Positions 26,431-35,682 of a DNA stretch of 64,000 nucleotides are shown piece by piece. The DNA comes from Methanoculleus sp. UBA430 (lineage in GTDB: Archaea > Halobacteriota > Methanomicrobia > Methanomicrobiales > Methanoculleaceae), in assembly GCF_002506585.1 (NCBI RefSeq), contig NZ_DAXW01000016.1, positions 62,001 through 126,000 on the forward strand, given 5' to 3'. The notes beneath the pieces were generated by a model that did no database searches, had not been told where the DNA came from, and saw nothing but the letters and a program-made list of their open reading frames with translations. Each line of letters starts with the position of its first letter. Positions within the stretch are counted from its first letter, which is position 1. The translations under genes and the position numbers were made by a program.

Positions 26431-27972
26431 TCACGCACCGCTGGCGGTGCAGTATTCTTCCCGCAGGCGCTTCCTGAGGAGTTTCCACCCGTTCACCCGG
26501 GGGATCTCGGCGGTGAAGATGATCCGGCGGGGGACCTTGTAGCCCGCGAGGTGTTCGCGGGCGAAGGCGAGGATATCTTCGGCGGCGACGCCCTCTCCGG
26601 CGGGGACCACCACCGCCACCGGGACCTCCCCCCGGTGCTCGTCGGTGCACCCGAAGACCGCCGCGTCGCGGACGGCCGGGTGCTGGACCAGGACGTCCTC
26701 GACCTCGGTCGGGTAGACCTTCCAGCCCGACATGACGATCATGTCCTTTTTGCGGTCGGTGATGTAGAGCATCCCGTCCGCATCCAGGTGGCCGACATCG
26801 CCGGTCAGGAACCAGCCCTCAGGGAGGAAGGTGGCGGCGGTCTCTTCCGGCATCTGCCAGTAGCCGAGCGCCACCCCGGGTCCCCGGAGAGCGATCTCCC
26901 CGTCCTCACCGGCCTCGAGCTCCCGATCGGGGTCGTTCGCGTCCACGATCTTCACCTCCGAAAAGCCGACCGGGGTGCCGACACTCCGGAATTCGTCGGC
27001 GGTCGCGTAGTGCTCCGGGCGGATGGCGGTCCCGGTCCCGACGACGACCGTCTCGGAGAGGCCGTAGGCGTTGACGACCGGGATCTTGAACCGCTCGTGG
27101 AAGGGTTTCCAGACGCCGGGCGTCAGGGGGCCGCCGCCGCTGATCATCGCCCGTGCGGTGGCGAGCGCCGCTTCGGTCCCCGGCGGGGTCTGGAGGAGTG
27201 AGTGGATCACCGGCGGCATCCCGGCGACGATCGTCGCCCGGTGCTCATGGGCGAGGTCGAGGTAGCGGTCAAGGTCGAACCGCTCCATGACGACGTAGGT
27301 CCCGCCGGCCCGGAGGGTGGCGACGCCCCAGCTGATGCCGACGTGCCCCATCGGGTAGATGCCGAGGTAGATGTCGTCGGGGGTGATCCGGAGGACGTCC
27401 CGTTCGGCGTCCATTGCCGCGATCCAGTTTCCGTGGGTGAGCATGGCGCCTTTCGGCTTTCCGGTGGTCCCGGAGGTGTACTGGATCTGGCAGAGGTCGT
27501 CGAACCGGCAGTGGGCGGCACGGCGGCACGGTTCGGCACGGAGGAGGTCAACCCAGGGGATTGCGCCCGCGGCATCCCCGCCGACGGCGACGACGTGCCG
27601 GAGTGTTGGGGCCCGGTCGCGGATGCGGCCGACGAGGGCGGCACCCTCGACGTCGGTGATGACGGCGGCGGCTCCTGCGTCGCGGACGGCGTAGAGGACC
27701 TCGTTCTCCCGGTAGACCCGGTTCGTCGGGACCGCGACGGCGCCGATCCGCCAGAGGGCAAAGTAGGTGATGAGGTACTCCGGCGAACTGTCGAGATAGA
27801 TGCAGACCCGCTCCCCGCGCCCGATCCCGAGGGCGAGGAGGCCGCCTGCGGCCCGGGCGACCAGGTCGAGGAGGTCGGCGCGGGTATAGGACTCCCCCCG
27901 GGAGGGGACGACGAGAGCGGTTTTTGTGGGGTTACAGGCGTTGGCGTCGAGAAACGTGGTGCAGTTCGGCAT
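26431..27972 (-). CDS. Acyl-CoA synthetase (AMP-forming), fatty acyl type
   Basis: This 513-residue ANL-superfamily ligase activates a carboxylic acid with ATP and CoA. Motifs are QYTSGTTGKPKGAMLTHGNW (P-loop), NAYGLSETVVVGTG, WFLTGDVGHLDADGMLYITD, and the catalytic-lysine region near the end, PRVNGWKLLRKRLREEY. The nearest types are long or medium-chain acyl-CoA synthetases; the acid is unknown in an archaeon with isoprenoid lipids. The start at 27972 has GGAG about 6 bases upstream. A TATA-like AT-rich segment lies at about 28004-28016, in a short divergent region shared with the GNAT gene. Confidence 0.9.
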   Translation of the reverse strand: MPNCTTFLDANACNPTKTALVVPSRGESYTRADLLDLVARAAGGLLALGIGRGERVCIYLDSSPEYLITYFALWRIGAVAVPTNRVYRENEVLYAVRDAGAAAVITDVEGAALVGRIRDRAPTLRHVVAVGGDAAGAIPWVDLLRAEPCRRAAHCRFDDLCQIQYTSGTTGKPKGAMLTHGNWIAAMDAERDVLRITPDDIYLGIYPMGHVGISWGVATLRAGGTYVVMERFDLDRYLDLAHEHRATIVAGMPPVIHSLLQTPPGTEAALATARAMISGGGPLTPGVWKPFHERFKIPVVNAYGLSETVVVGTGTAIRPEHYATADEFRSVGTPVGFSEVKIVDANDPDRELEAGEDGEIALRGPGVALGYWQMPEETAATFLPEGWFLTGDVGHLDADGMLYITDRKKDMIVMSGWKVYPTEVEDVLVQHPAVRDAAVFGCTDEHRGEVPVAVVVPAGEGVAAEDILAFAREHLAGYKVPRRIIFTAEIPRVNGWKLLRKRLREEYCTASGA

Positions 27973-28119
27973 GGAGGGGCTCCGTGTTACAGGGTTGCGC
28001 TTTAATGTATATGCTTGCGCATAGTGCTGTAAATAGGTTGCCCCCGGGGATATGGGAGCGGTCGGGACCCCGGCGGGTAAAACCAAAAGGAGATTACCGG
28101 AGAGGGAGAACCGGGGTAT

Positions 28120-28587
28120 ATGCAGAGCGACACGCCACTCGTCCGCGAGGCCGTCTCCGAAGACCTGAACCCGGTCCTCTCCCTCTACACCCATATGCAC
28201 GACGCCGATGAGAGCGCTGATGTTCATACGCTCCAGGCGGCATGGGAGGCTATCCTCGCCGACCCCCGGACCTGTCTCTTCATCCTCGAGCACGGGGGCG
28301 TGCCGGTCTCCTCGTGCGTCCTCCACATCCTCCAGAACCTTACGCGGGGCGCACGTCCCTACGGCCTCATTGAGAACGTCGTGACGCACCGTGAGTTCCG
28401 GAACCGGGGATTCGGGACGGCCCTCCTCGCCCATGCCCTGGACCGTGCGTGGGGGAAGAACTGCTACAAGGTGATGCTTCTGACCGGCCGGAGGGAGCAA
28501 AACGTCTTCCGGCTCTACGAGAAGGCCGGGTTCGTCCGGGGCGTCAAGGAAGGGCTGATCGCGTATCCGCCGCCGGGCGGCTGGTGA
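28120..28587 (+). CDS. GNAT-family N-acetyltransferase
   Basis: This 155-residue GNAT-fold enzyme transfers an acetyl group from acetyl-CoA to an unknown amine. The acetyl-CoA loop is in ENVVTHREFRNRGFGTALLA (R-x-x-G-x-G/A), followed by the final helix and strand LTGRREQNVFRLYEKAGFVR. GGGGT lies close to the ATG at 28120. Divergent from the acyl-CoA synthetase gene. The substrate could be an amino acid, polyamine or antibiotic-like compound; nothing nearby decides. Confidence 0.87.
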   Translation: MQSDTPLVREAVSEDLNPVLSLYTHMHDADESADVHTLQAAWEAILADPRTCLFILEHGGVPVSSCVLHILQNLTRGARPYGLIENVVTHREFRNRGFGTALLAHALDRAWGKNCYKVMLLTGRREQNVFRLYEKAGFVRGVKEGLIAYPPPGGW

Positions 28588-28696
28588 CCCCGGGCTCCCT
28601 GTCCCGGCAATCTTTCCGGACGCCGGCCAAAAACTGCCGCAAAAACCGCAAAACCCAAATCACGCTGCACAAAATTGATATCTAAGGTAGAAGATC

Positions 28697-30355
28697 GTGC
28701 ATGCAAGAAACTTACGCGGTATGAGGGCAGGACTGGCCCTGCTGGTTCTGCTTCTCTTCTCCATAACGTTGCCGGCATTCGCCGGCCTCTACACCGACTC
28801 CTGCGGGACGGTATGGATGGACGCCTCCATCCCGTTTGAGCGGAACAACGAGACGGCCTACAACGAGGAATTGACGGCGTCGTACGCGCCCATCATGGCG
28901 AACCTGACGGAGGCTCCCGATCTCAGCAGCAGGTCCTGGAGCGACGCCTTCCGCGAGGCGTGCGCCTATATGGAAGAGCGCTACGCCTTCACGGAGTGGC
29001 GCGGCGTCGACTGGGACGCCCTGTATGCGGCCTACGCGCCGGAGATCGCGGACGCCGAGAAGACCCGGGATAACGCCGCCTACTACCGGACGCTCCGCGA
29101 GTTCGTGTATGCCATCCCCGACGGGCACGTCCTGGTCCTTTCTCCCGACGACTTCGGGACGAAGCATGCCGATATCGGCGGGGGTTACGGGCTCGCCGTC
29201 GCACGGCTCGATTCCGGAAAGGTGATCGCGATGTGCGTCGCGGACGGGAGCGAGGCCGAGCGGGCAGGGATCCGGTTCGGCGACGAGGTGGTCTCCTGGA
29301 ACGGCCGGCCGGTCGGGGAGGCGATCAACGCGACCTCGATCATCTGGACCCCGGTCAAGCCCTCGACCGCCGAGGGCATCCTCCTCCACAAACTGCGGTT
29401 CCTGACCCGGGCGCCGGTCGGGACCCCGGCAACCGTCGGCATCGCCGGCCCGGAGGATTCCGTCCCCCGCACAATCAACCTGACGGCGACGGACGACGGC
29501 TACGAGACCCTCGCCCGGACGAGCATTTTCCTCGGCCGCGAGGTGAACGACGGAGCGGCCGGATCGTCGGCGGAGCTCAAGGCGATGATCACGAACGAGA
29601 GCGTGACCGCCCGGACCCTCCCCGGAGGCATCGCTTACATCGCTGTCTACGAAGAGTCCTATAACGTCTACCAGCCCTTCAGGGCGGCGGTGGAGGGTGC
29701 CATCGCCGACGGTGCGCCCGGCATCGTCGTCGACCTCCGGTTCAACCGGGGCGGGGACGACAACCTGGCCGCCGCCTACGCCGGCTGGTTCGTGGACCGG
29801 CCGGTCTTCTACGAGTACGGCACCACCTACGACCCCGGGACCGGGGAGCAGGCGGTTCTCTGGGAGTCCTGGAGCAAGCCCCGGCCCGACCGCTACGCGG
29901 GCCCGGTTGCCCTCCTCGTCAGCCCTTACACCATCAGCTCGGGCGAGGGCCTCCCGAAGGTCTTTGCGGAATCCGGGACGGGCGCGATCATCTCGTGGTA
30001 TGGGACGAACGGGGCGTTCGGGATGGAGTCCCTCGGCCCGGTGCTCCCTCTCGGGGTCATGACCGCCTTCCCGGCGGGTGCGTCGCTCGATGAGCACGGC
30101 CGGATACAGGTCGACAGCAACGCGTCGCTGGCCGGCGGGGTCGCCCCGACGGCCCGGATGCCGATGAACGAGGAGACCCTGGCACGGGCGATGGCCGGGG
30201 AGGATGTCCAGCTCTCGTATGCGGTCGAGTGGATCTGGACGCAGGCGGAGAGCACGACCGCGGAGCCTTTGGCGGTGCCGACACAGGCTGCGGCCGGGTG
30301 GGCTGCCGTGCTTGCGGCGCTTATGGGCGTCGCGGTCTGGTGCGGCCGGCGGTGA
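28697..30355 (+). CDS. Secreted S41-family (C-terminal processing) serine peptidase
   Basis: This 552-residue exported protease has an N-terminal signal peptide (LALLVLLLFSITLPAFAG), a helical domain, a PDZ-like domain at about 160-245 (GSEAERAGIRFGDEVVSWNG), the S41 catalytic domain with PGIVVDLRFNRGGDDNLAAA and the serine in SPYTISSGEGLP (Ser414/415), and a C-terminal hydrophobic helix ending in GRR, a membrane anchor in the manner of archaeal surface proteins. Start is GTG 28697 or ATG 28721; both leave the signal peptide intact. The gene converges with cdc48. Confidence 0.85.
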   Translation: MHARNLRGMRAGLALLVLLLFSITLPAFAGLYTDSCGTVWMDASIPFERNNETAYNEELTASYAPIMANLTEAPDLSSRSWSDAFREACAYMEERYAFTEWRGVDWDALYAAYAPEIADAEKTRDNAAYYRTLREFVYAIPDGHVLVLSPDDFGTKHADIGGGYGLAVARLDSGKVIAMCVADGSEAERAGIRFGDEVVSWNGRPVGEAINATSIIWTPVKPSTAEGILLHKLRFLTRAPVGTPATVGIAGPEDSVPRTINLTATDDGYETLARTSIFLGREVNDGAAGSSAELKAMITNESVTARTLPGGIAYIAVYEESYNVYQPFRAAVEGAIADGAPGIVVDLRFNRGGDDNLAAAYAGWFVDRPVFYEYGTTYDPGTGEQAVLWESWSKPRPDRYAGPVALLVSPYTISSGEGLPKVFAESGTGAIISWYGTNGAFGMESLGPVLPLGVMTAFPAGASLDEHGRIQVDSNASLAGGVAPTARMPMNEETLARAMAGEDVQLSYAVEWIWTQAESTTAEPLAVPTQAAAGWAAVLAALMGVAVWCGRR

Positions 30356-30409
30356 GGGCGGGGATTACCCCATCCCCATGATGCGTAACGGAGACCGTTC
30401 AGCCCGTAC

Positions 30410-30439
30410 AAAAAAGAGTTCTCCGGGGGTCTCCCCCCG
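30410..30439 (-). terminator. Probable cdc48 terminator
   Basis: Reading the minus strand after the cdc48 stop, a hairpin with arms CGGGGG and CCCCCG (30424-30439) is followed by a run of six T (30410-30415). U-runs terminate archaeal transcription; the hairpin may help. It lies between the convergent cdc48 and S41 genes. Confidence 0.55.
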
Positions 30440-30448
30440 AAGATCCGC

Positions 30449-32866
30449 TCACTGGTATTCCGGCGGCTGGATCTCCTTCGGGAGCCCGCCCTTGAAGTGC
30501 TGCTGCACCTTCCCGTAATACTGCCGGAGCCGCTCGTTCATCGTCGCGTGCACCTTCTCCCGTGCCCGGTCAAAGTGCGTCTGGTTCACGACCGCGACGC
30601 CTTCGCGCATCGCGAGCATGGCCGCCTCCCGGCCGAGCGCCTCGAGGTCCGAGCCGACGAACCCCTCGGTATCGGTCGATACCTTCTTGAGGAGCCGGGC
30701 TCGTGCGGGATCGTCGAGGGTCACGCTCTGCTGGGCGAGGAGGTCGACGAGCTTCTTCCTCCGGAGATGGCTCCGGAGCCCTTCATCTTCGTTTGCCTGA
30801 ATCGCAGCGCGATGCTGCCTCAAATCTTCGACGTTCACCCGGCGGTTGGCCCCGACGGCGAGGATCAGGTCCTCGATCCCGTTCTCGGCGAGTCCCTCCG
30901 TCATCGCCACGAGGTCTTCGACGGTGGAGCCCTCGATCGGCATGTACCGGGTGTGAATGGCGAGGATCTTCTCCCGGTCTTCTCGTCCGGGCTCGCCGAT
31001 GTAGACGAGCCGGTCGAACCGTCCGGGCCGGAGCAGCGCCGGGTCGACCATGTCGGGACGGTTGGTCGCTCCCATCACGACGACGCCCCTGAGTTCCTCA
31101 AGGCCGTCGATCTCGGTCAGGATCTGGTTCAAGACACTCTCGATGACGTGCGACTCGGTCCCACCGCCCCGGGCAGGGGCGAGGGCGTCGAGTTCGTCGA
31201 AGAAGATGATGGACGGTGCCACCTGCCGGGCCTTTTTGAAGATCTCGCGGACCGCCCGCTCGCTCTCGCCCACCCACTTCGAGAGGAGTTGGGGACCCTT
31301 CACGGGCACGAAGTTCGCCCCGCTCTCGCTCGCGACCGCTTTTGCAATCAGGGTCTTTCCGGTCCCCGGGGGGCCGTAGAGGAGGACACCCTTCGGGGGC
31401 TCGATACCGAGATTCTCGAACCGCTCGCGCTCGGTGAGCGGGTACTCCACCGCCTCGCGGACATCCTGCTTTGCCTCTTCAAGCCCTCCCACATCTTCCC
31501 AGACGGTGTGCGGCACTTCGAGGAGGACCTCCCGCATGGCGCTCGGGCCCACGTCACGGAGGGCGTCGCGGAAGTCCCTGCCCTGCACCTCCATCTTCTC
31601 GAGGATCTCCGGCGGGATCTCCTCGGCCTCCAGGTCGATCTCCGGGAGGTAGCGCCGCAACGCCTTGATTGCCGCCTCTCGGGCGAGGGCGGCAAGGTCC
31701 GCCCCGACAAATCCGTGGGTCTGCTGGGCGATGGAGGAGATCGCCACGTCGTCCGCAAGCGGCATACCGCGGGTGTGGATGTGGAGTACCTGGGTCCGGT
31801 CGTCCTCTGAGGGGACTCCTATCTCGATCTCCCGGTCGAACCGGCCGGGCCGGCGGAGGGCGGGGTCGATGGCGTCGAGCCGGTTCGTGGCCCCGATCAC
31901 CACGACCTGCCCCCGTTCCTCCAGTCCGTCCATCATCGTCAGGAGCTGGGCCACCACGCGCCGCTCGACCTCCCCGGTCACCTCTTCACGCCGGGGAGCG
32001 ATCGAGTCGAGCTCGTCGATGAAGATGATGGCCGGCGCATGCTGCCGGGCGTCTTCAAAGACCTCACGGAGCCGCTGCTCGGATTCACCGTAGTACTTCG
32101 AGATCACTTCCGGCCCCGCGATCGAGATGAAGTGTGCCCCGCTCTCGCTTGCGACCGCCTTCGCGATCAGGGTCTTCCCGGTTCCCGGCGGGCCGTAGAG
32201 GAGGACGCCCTTCGGGGGCTCGATCCCGAGCTTCCGGAAGATCTCCGGATGGCGCATGGGGAGCTCGATCGTCTCGCGGACACGCTGCAGTTCGCCCTTC
32301 AGGCCGCCGATGTCCTCGTAGCTGATCCTTTTGACGCCCTCAAACCCGGCCGCCGGCTTCTCGGAGAACTCGATCTTCGTGTTCTTGGTGATGATGACGG
32401 CGTTCTCCGGCTCGACCACCACGGCCTTGAACGCGACGAGCTGGGGCTGCATGAACGGGAGCCCCGCCTGGATCGGCACGGAATCGTTCTTGACGATCGG
32501 AAAGTCGATCAGTTTGTTGACGACGCTGCCGTAGTTGATGGGGAGCTGCTTGGGGAGGTCCTCTGGAGGTGCGAGCACCACCCGTTTCGCCTCGACCTCC
32601 TCGTCCAGCGTCTTTATCTTCACCCGGTCCCCGATGCTGGCGCCGGTGTTGAGCCGGGTAAAATTATCGATCCGGACCTTCCCCTGGTGCCAGTCGTTCA
32701 CCATGGCACGCCAGACCTTGGCCACGGTGCGACGCTTTCCTTCGATAGCAACAAGGTCTCCGGGGCTGAGCCGGAGCTGCAGCATGGTGTCGGGGTCAAG
32801 CCGTGCCTTGCCCGCCCCCTGATCCTCCGGATAAGCGCTATCCACCTTCAAGTATATCTCGGGCAT
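30449..32866 (-). CDS. cdc48: CDC48/VCP-type AAA+ ATPase with an unusual insert in D2
   Basis: This 805-residue hexameric unfoldase pulls apart proteins for the proteasome or remodelling. It has an N domain (about 1-185) and two AAA modules, each with GPPGTGKTLIAKAVASESGA and a Walker B (IIFIDELDS in D1, IIFFDELDA in D2), sensor and Arg fingers (RPGRFDREIE, RPGRFDRLVY). In D2 the lid helices are interrupted: after VEDLVAMTEGLAENG about 65-70 extra, charged residues appear before GFVGSDLEALGREAAM. Archaeal VAT-type proteins are usually 730-750 long. AGAGGT lies 3 bases before the start, with a TATA box at 32878-32887. Confidence 0.95.
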   Translation of the reverse strand: MPEIYLKVDSAYPEDQGAGKARLDPDTMLQLRLSPGDLVAIEGKRRTVAKVWRAMVNDWHQGKVRIDNFTRLNTGASIGDRVKIKTLDEEVEAKRVVLAPPEDLPKQLPINYGSVVNKLIDFPIVKNDSVPIQAGLPFMQPQLVAFKAVVVEPENAVIITKNTKIEFSEKPAAGFEGVKRISYEDIGGLKGELQRVRETIELPMRHPEIFRKLGIEPPKGVLLYGPPGTGKTLIAKAVASESGAHFISIAGPEVISKYYGESEQRLREVFEDARQHAPAIIFIDELDSIAPRREEVTGEVERRVVAQLLTMMDGLEERGQVVVIGATNRLDAIDPALRRPGRFDREIEIGVPSEDDRTQVLHIHTRGMPLADDVAISSIAQQTHGFVGADLAALAREAAIKALRRYLPEIDLEAEEIPPEILEKMEVQGRDFRDALRDVGPSAMREVLLEVPHTVWEDVGGLEEAKQDVREAVEYPLTERERFENLGIEPPKGVLLYGPPGTGKTLIAKAVASESGANFVPVKGPQLLSKWVGESERAVREIFKKARQVAPSIIFFDELDALAPARGGGTESHVIESVLNQILTEIDGLEELRGVVVMGATNRPDMVDPALLRPGRFDRLVYIGEPGREDREKILAIHTRYMPIEGSTVEDLVAMTEGLAENGIEDLILAVGANRRVNVEDLRQHRAAIQANEDEGLRSHLRRKKLVDLLAQQSVTLDDPARARLLKKVSTDTEGFVGSDLEALGREAAMLAMREGVAVVNQTHFDRAREKVHATMNERLRQYYGKVQQHFKGGLPKEIQPPEYQ

Positions 32867-32877
32867 TACCTCTAGTT

Positions 32878-32900
32878 CTTATATTTCGGGGATTTATAAG
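32878..32900. promoter_or_regulatory. Divergent cdc48/larC promoter pair
   Basis: Only 46 bases separate the two start codons. GAAATATAAG on the minus strand (32878-32887) can serve cdc48, and TTTATAAG on the plus strand (32893-32900) can serve larC, with GGAGG at 32905-32909 as its ribosome site. The two boxes are so close that the two promoters must compete for TBP. Confidence 0.55.
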
Positions 32901-32912
32901 TACTGGAGGCGC

Positions 32913-34106
32913 ATGAACACACTTCTCTTCGACCCGTTCAACGGGGCCGCGGGCGACATGATCATCGGCTCTCTGCTCGATCTGGGGGCCGATGAAGGGC
33001 TTGTCCGGGCGGCAATGCGTTCCGTCGTCGGGGAACCGACAATAGAACGGGTAGACCGCTCCGGCATCCGGGCCGTCCGGGTGAGAGCGCATGCCCCGGT
33101 CGTTCATCGCACCCTCGACGAGGTGCTCGACCGGGTGGCCGAGAGCGACGCTCCTGCCCCTGCACGGGAGATGGCCCGGAGAGTATTTCTCCGGATACAC
33201 CGGGCCGAGGAGAGTATCCACGGGCCCGGAGCGCATTTCCACGAGGTGGGTGCGGACGACGCCGTCGCCGACGTGGTGGGGGCCTGCACTGCCCTGTACT
33301 CCCTTTCCCCCGACGGGGTCGCCGTCCTCCCGGTCGCCCTCGGGAGAGGGTTTGCGGTCGGGGCACACGGCACCTTCCCGATCCCGGCCCCGGCGACCGT
33401 GGCGATCCTCGCCGGGTCGGATCTTAAGACCGTCCCCGGGAACGAGGAGCGGGAGCTCTGCACTCCGACGGGCGCCGCTCTCCTCGCCGAGTTCGCAACG
33501 ATCCGGTCGGAGGATCTTGGCCCGACGGGGATTCGGGCGGTCGGCTACGGAGCGGGGAGCAGGGACCCGCCGGGAAAACCGAACGTCCTCCGCTCGATAC
33601 TCCTTGCGACAGAAGACCGCGTAGCCGGCGACCGGGTCGACATCCTGGAGACGAACGTCGACGACGTCACCGGGGAGGCCCTCGCCTACACGATCGGCCG
33701 CCTGATGGAGGAGGGGGCACGGGACGTAAGTGCTACTCCCGTCGTGATGAAGAAGGGGCGGAGCGGCCATCTCGTCCGGGTGATCTCGCCGCCCGACGCA
33801 ACCGACCGCCTCGTGGGCGTGATGGCCGCCGAACTCGGGACGCTCGGGATACGGTGCCTGCCGATGGTCCACCGGGCGGTCGCCGAACGGACGATTGAAC
33901 CGGTGACGGTGACGATCCGCGGCCGGGAGTACACAATCGACGTCAAGTGCGGCTGGTCGGGAGGGAAGATCACCTCGTTCAAGGCGGAGTACGAGCAGGC
34001 GGCGGCCTGTGCCCGGGATCTCGGGATCCCGCTCCGGGAGGTTGCCGGGACGGTCGAAGCGGCTGCACGAGCACGCTTCATCGAGCGGGGTGTGCTTGTG
34101 CCATGA
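32913..34106 (+). CDS. larC: LarC-like nickel insertion protein
   Basis: This 397-residue member of the LarC family inserts nickel into the pincer nucleotide cofactor of lactate racemase-type enzymes, using CTP. Signatures are LLFDPFNGAAGDMIIGSLLD at the start, FHEVGADDAVADVVGAC, RELCTPTGAALL and NVDDVTGEALAY, MKKGRSGHLV. No larB, larE or larA lies here; nickel delivery to another target is possible in a nickel-rich methanogen but is conjecture. GGAGG precedes the start. It overlaps radB by 4 bases (ATGA). Confidence 0.92.
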   Translation: MNTLLFDPFNGAAGDMIIGSLLDLGADEGLVRAAMRSVVGEPTIERVDRSGIRAVRVRAHAPVVHRTLDEVLDRVAESDAPAPAREMARRVFLRIHRAEESIHGPGAHFHEVGADDAVADVVGACTALYSLSPDGVAVLPVALGRGFAVGAHGTFPIPAPATVAILAGSDLKTVPGNEERELCTPTGAALLAEFATIRSEDLGPTGIRAVGYGAGSRDPPGKPNVLRSILLATEDRVAGDRVDILETNVDDVTGEALAYTIGRLMEEGARDVSATPVVMKKGRSGHLVRVISPPDATDRLVGVMAAELGTLGIRCLPMVHRAVAERTIEPVTVTIRGREYTIDVKCGWSGGKITSFKAEYEQAAACARDLGIPLREVAGTVEAAARARFIERGVLVP

Positions 34107-34780
34107 AGCCGGAACGGGTCAGCACGGGGAGCCAGGCCCTCGACGACCTGCTGGGCGGCGGGCTTGAGCGGCGGACGATCACCCAGATCTACGGCGAGCC
34201 CGCGAGCGGCAAGAGCACGTTCTGCCTGATGGCGGTGGTGGCCTCTCTCAGGTCCGGAAACTCGGTCGTCTACATCGATACCGAAGGGTTCTCGGTGGAG
34301 CGGTTCACCCAGATCGCCGGGGAGAACGCCGGGGCGTTCGCCGACCGACTCTACCTCTTCGAGCCGATCGATTTCGCCCAGCAGGGGGCGATGATAGCCG
34401 ATGCGGAAGGACTGCTCCGGAAGAGGGACGGCGCCCCCGTCGATCTCCTGGTGATGGACTCAGCGACCGCCCTCTACCGAACCGAACTCGACCTCGGGCG
34501 GGAGGCGGTGCGGAAACTCTCGCACCATATGATCAAACTCCTCGGGCTTGCGAAGAAGTACGACATCCCGGTCCTGATCACCAACCAGATCTATATGGAC
34601 GTGGAACGGGACCGGGTCGCGGGTCTTGGGGGGACGGCGCTTGAACATATCTCGAAGGCCATTATCAGGCTCGAAAAGAAGGATAGTGTCCGGCGGGCGA
34701 TGCTCCGGAAGCACCGGTCCCGGCCGGAAGGGCTCTCGTTCGATTTTGTGATCATCGAAGACGGTATCAGAACGGTATAA
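34103..34780 (+). CDS. radB: RadB recombinase paralogue
   Basis: This 225-residue RecA-core protein acts as mediator for RadA in archaeal homologous recombination. It has STGSQALDDLLGGGLERRTI, an intact Walker A GEPASGKST, VVYIDTEGFSVERF and Walker B DLLVMDSATALYR, and ends in a short strand without the N-terminal domain of RadA. The start overlaps larC by 4 bases. Its last 14 bases overlap the 3' end of dapF on the opposite strand. Confidence 0.93.
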   Translation: MKPERVSTGSQALDDLLGGGLERRTITQIYGEPASGKSTFCLMAVVASLRSGNSVVYIDTEGFSVERFTQIAGENAGAFADRLYLFEPIDFAQQGAMIADAEGLLRKRDGAPVDLLVMDSATALYRTELDLGREAVRKLSHHMIKLLGLAKKYDIPVLITNQIYMDVERDRVAGLGGTALEHISKAIIRLEKKDSVRRAMLRKHRSRPEGLSFDFVIIEDGIRTV

Positions 34781-35591
34781 AACCTTCAAAAACCATCTCG
34801 GCGGGGCCTTCCATGGTGACGGCCTCCCCGAAGCGGATGACGAGCGGGCCGCCTTTTGTCTCGACCCTCACCGCATTCCCGGCTTTGCCGAGATGACGGG
34901 CGACCGCGGCGGACGCGGTGGCGCCGGTGCCGCAGCTCTCGGTCTCGTCCTCGACGCCGCGCTCGAACGTCCGGATCCGGAGCGTGCCGTCGCCGGCAAC
35001 CTCGACGAAGTTGACGTTCGCGCCCTCAAGGAAGGTGGGGTGGTTCCGGATCGCCGGGCCGGCGGTGGCGATGTCGACGGCGCCGATCTCATTGACGAAG
35101 ACAACGGCGTGAGGAACGCCGGTATTCGCGGCGTAGACGGTGAAGTTGCGGATCTCCTCTTTATATTCGCCGTTTCCGGCAGCGGGGATGGCGCTCCGCT
35201 CGAACGCGGGCGTCGGCATGGTGATCGTCGCGGTGAACTCGTCGTCCGCGTAGCCCATCGTCACCGGGACGACCCCGGCCCCGGTCTCGATCGAGCAGGA
35301 CTCTTTCACGTAGCCGGCGTCATAGGCGTACTTCGCGAGGCACCGGATGCCGTTTCCGCACATCGCGGCCTCGCTCTCGTCGGGCTGGAAGAGCCTCATC
35401 CGGGCATCGGCTTTATCGGACGCCTGAAGGAAGAGGATACCGTCGGCACCGATGCCGAACCTGCGGTCGCAGTAGAGTGCCGCGAACCCTCCCTTCATAT
35501 CCTCGGGGATGGCTTCCTGTTCGAATTCGTCGATCAGAATAAAGTCGTTGCCGTTTCCCTGCAGTTTGGTAAACCCGAGCTCCATCTCCAT
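34767..35591 (-). CDS. dapF: Diaminopimelate epimerase
   Basis: DapF converts LL- to meso-diaminopimelate on the way to lysine. The 274-residue protein shows FTKLQGNGNDFILIDE at the N-terminus and both catalytic cysteines, one in AAMCGNGIRCLAKYA and the other in ESCGTGATASAAV. There are two Met codons at the start (35591 and 35585). The 3' end overlaps radB on the other strand by 14 bases. Confidence 0.95.
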   Translation of the reverse strand: MEMELGFTKLQGNGNDFILIDEFEQEAIPEDMKGGFAALYCDRRFGIGADGILFLQASDKADARMRLFQPDESEAAMCGNGIRCLAKYAYDAGYVKESCSIETGAGVVPVTMGYADDEFTATITMPTPAFERSAIPAAGNGEYKEEIRNFTVYAANTGVPHAVVFVNEIGAVDIATAGPAIRNHPTFLEGANVNFVEVAGDGTLRIRTFERGVEDETESCGTGATASAAVARHLGKAGNAVRVETKGGPLVIRFGEAVTMEGPAEMVFEGFIPF

Positions 35592-35682
35592 AGTGTAGCC
35601 TCTCTATCGTAGGTATTGGGAGCGGCGGGTGATAAACCGTGGGGGTTCGTGGGGGGATGCGGCGCCGGGGATTATGGCTTCC

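Noticed and set aside
30385..30400. Similarity of AACGGAGACCGTT here to AACGGAGACCCGTT near 56486
   Set aside because: Five-base stems with short loops; too short to separate from chance with only two examples.
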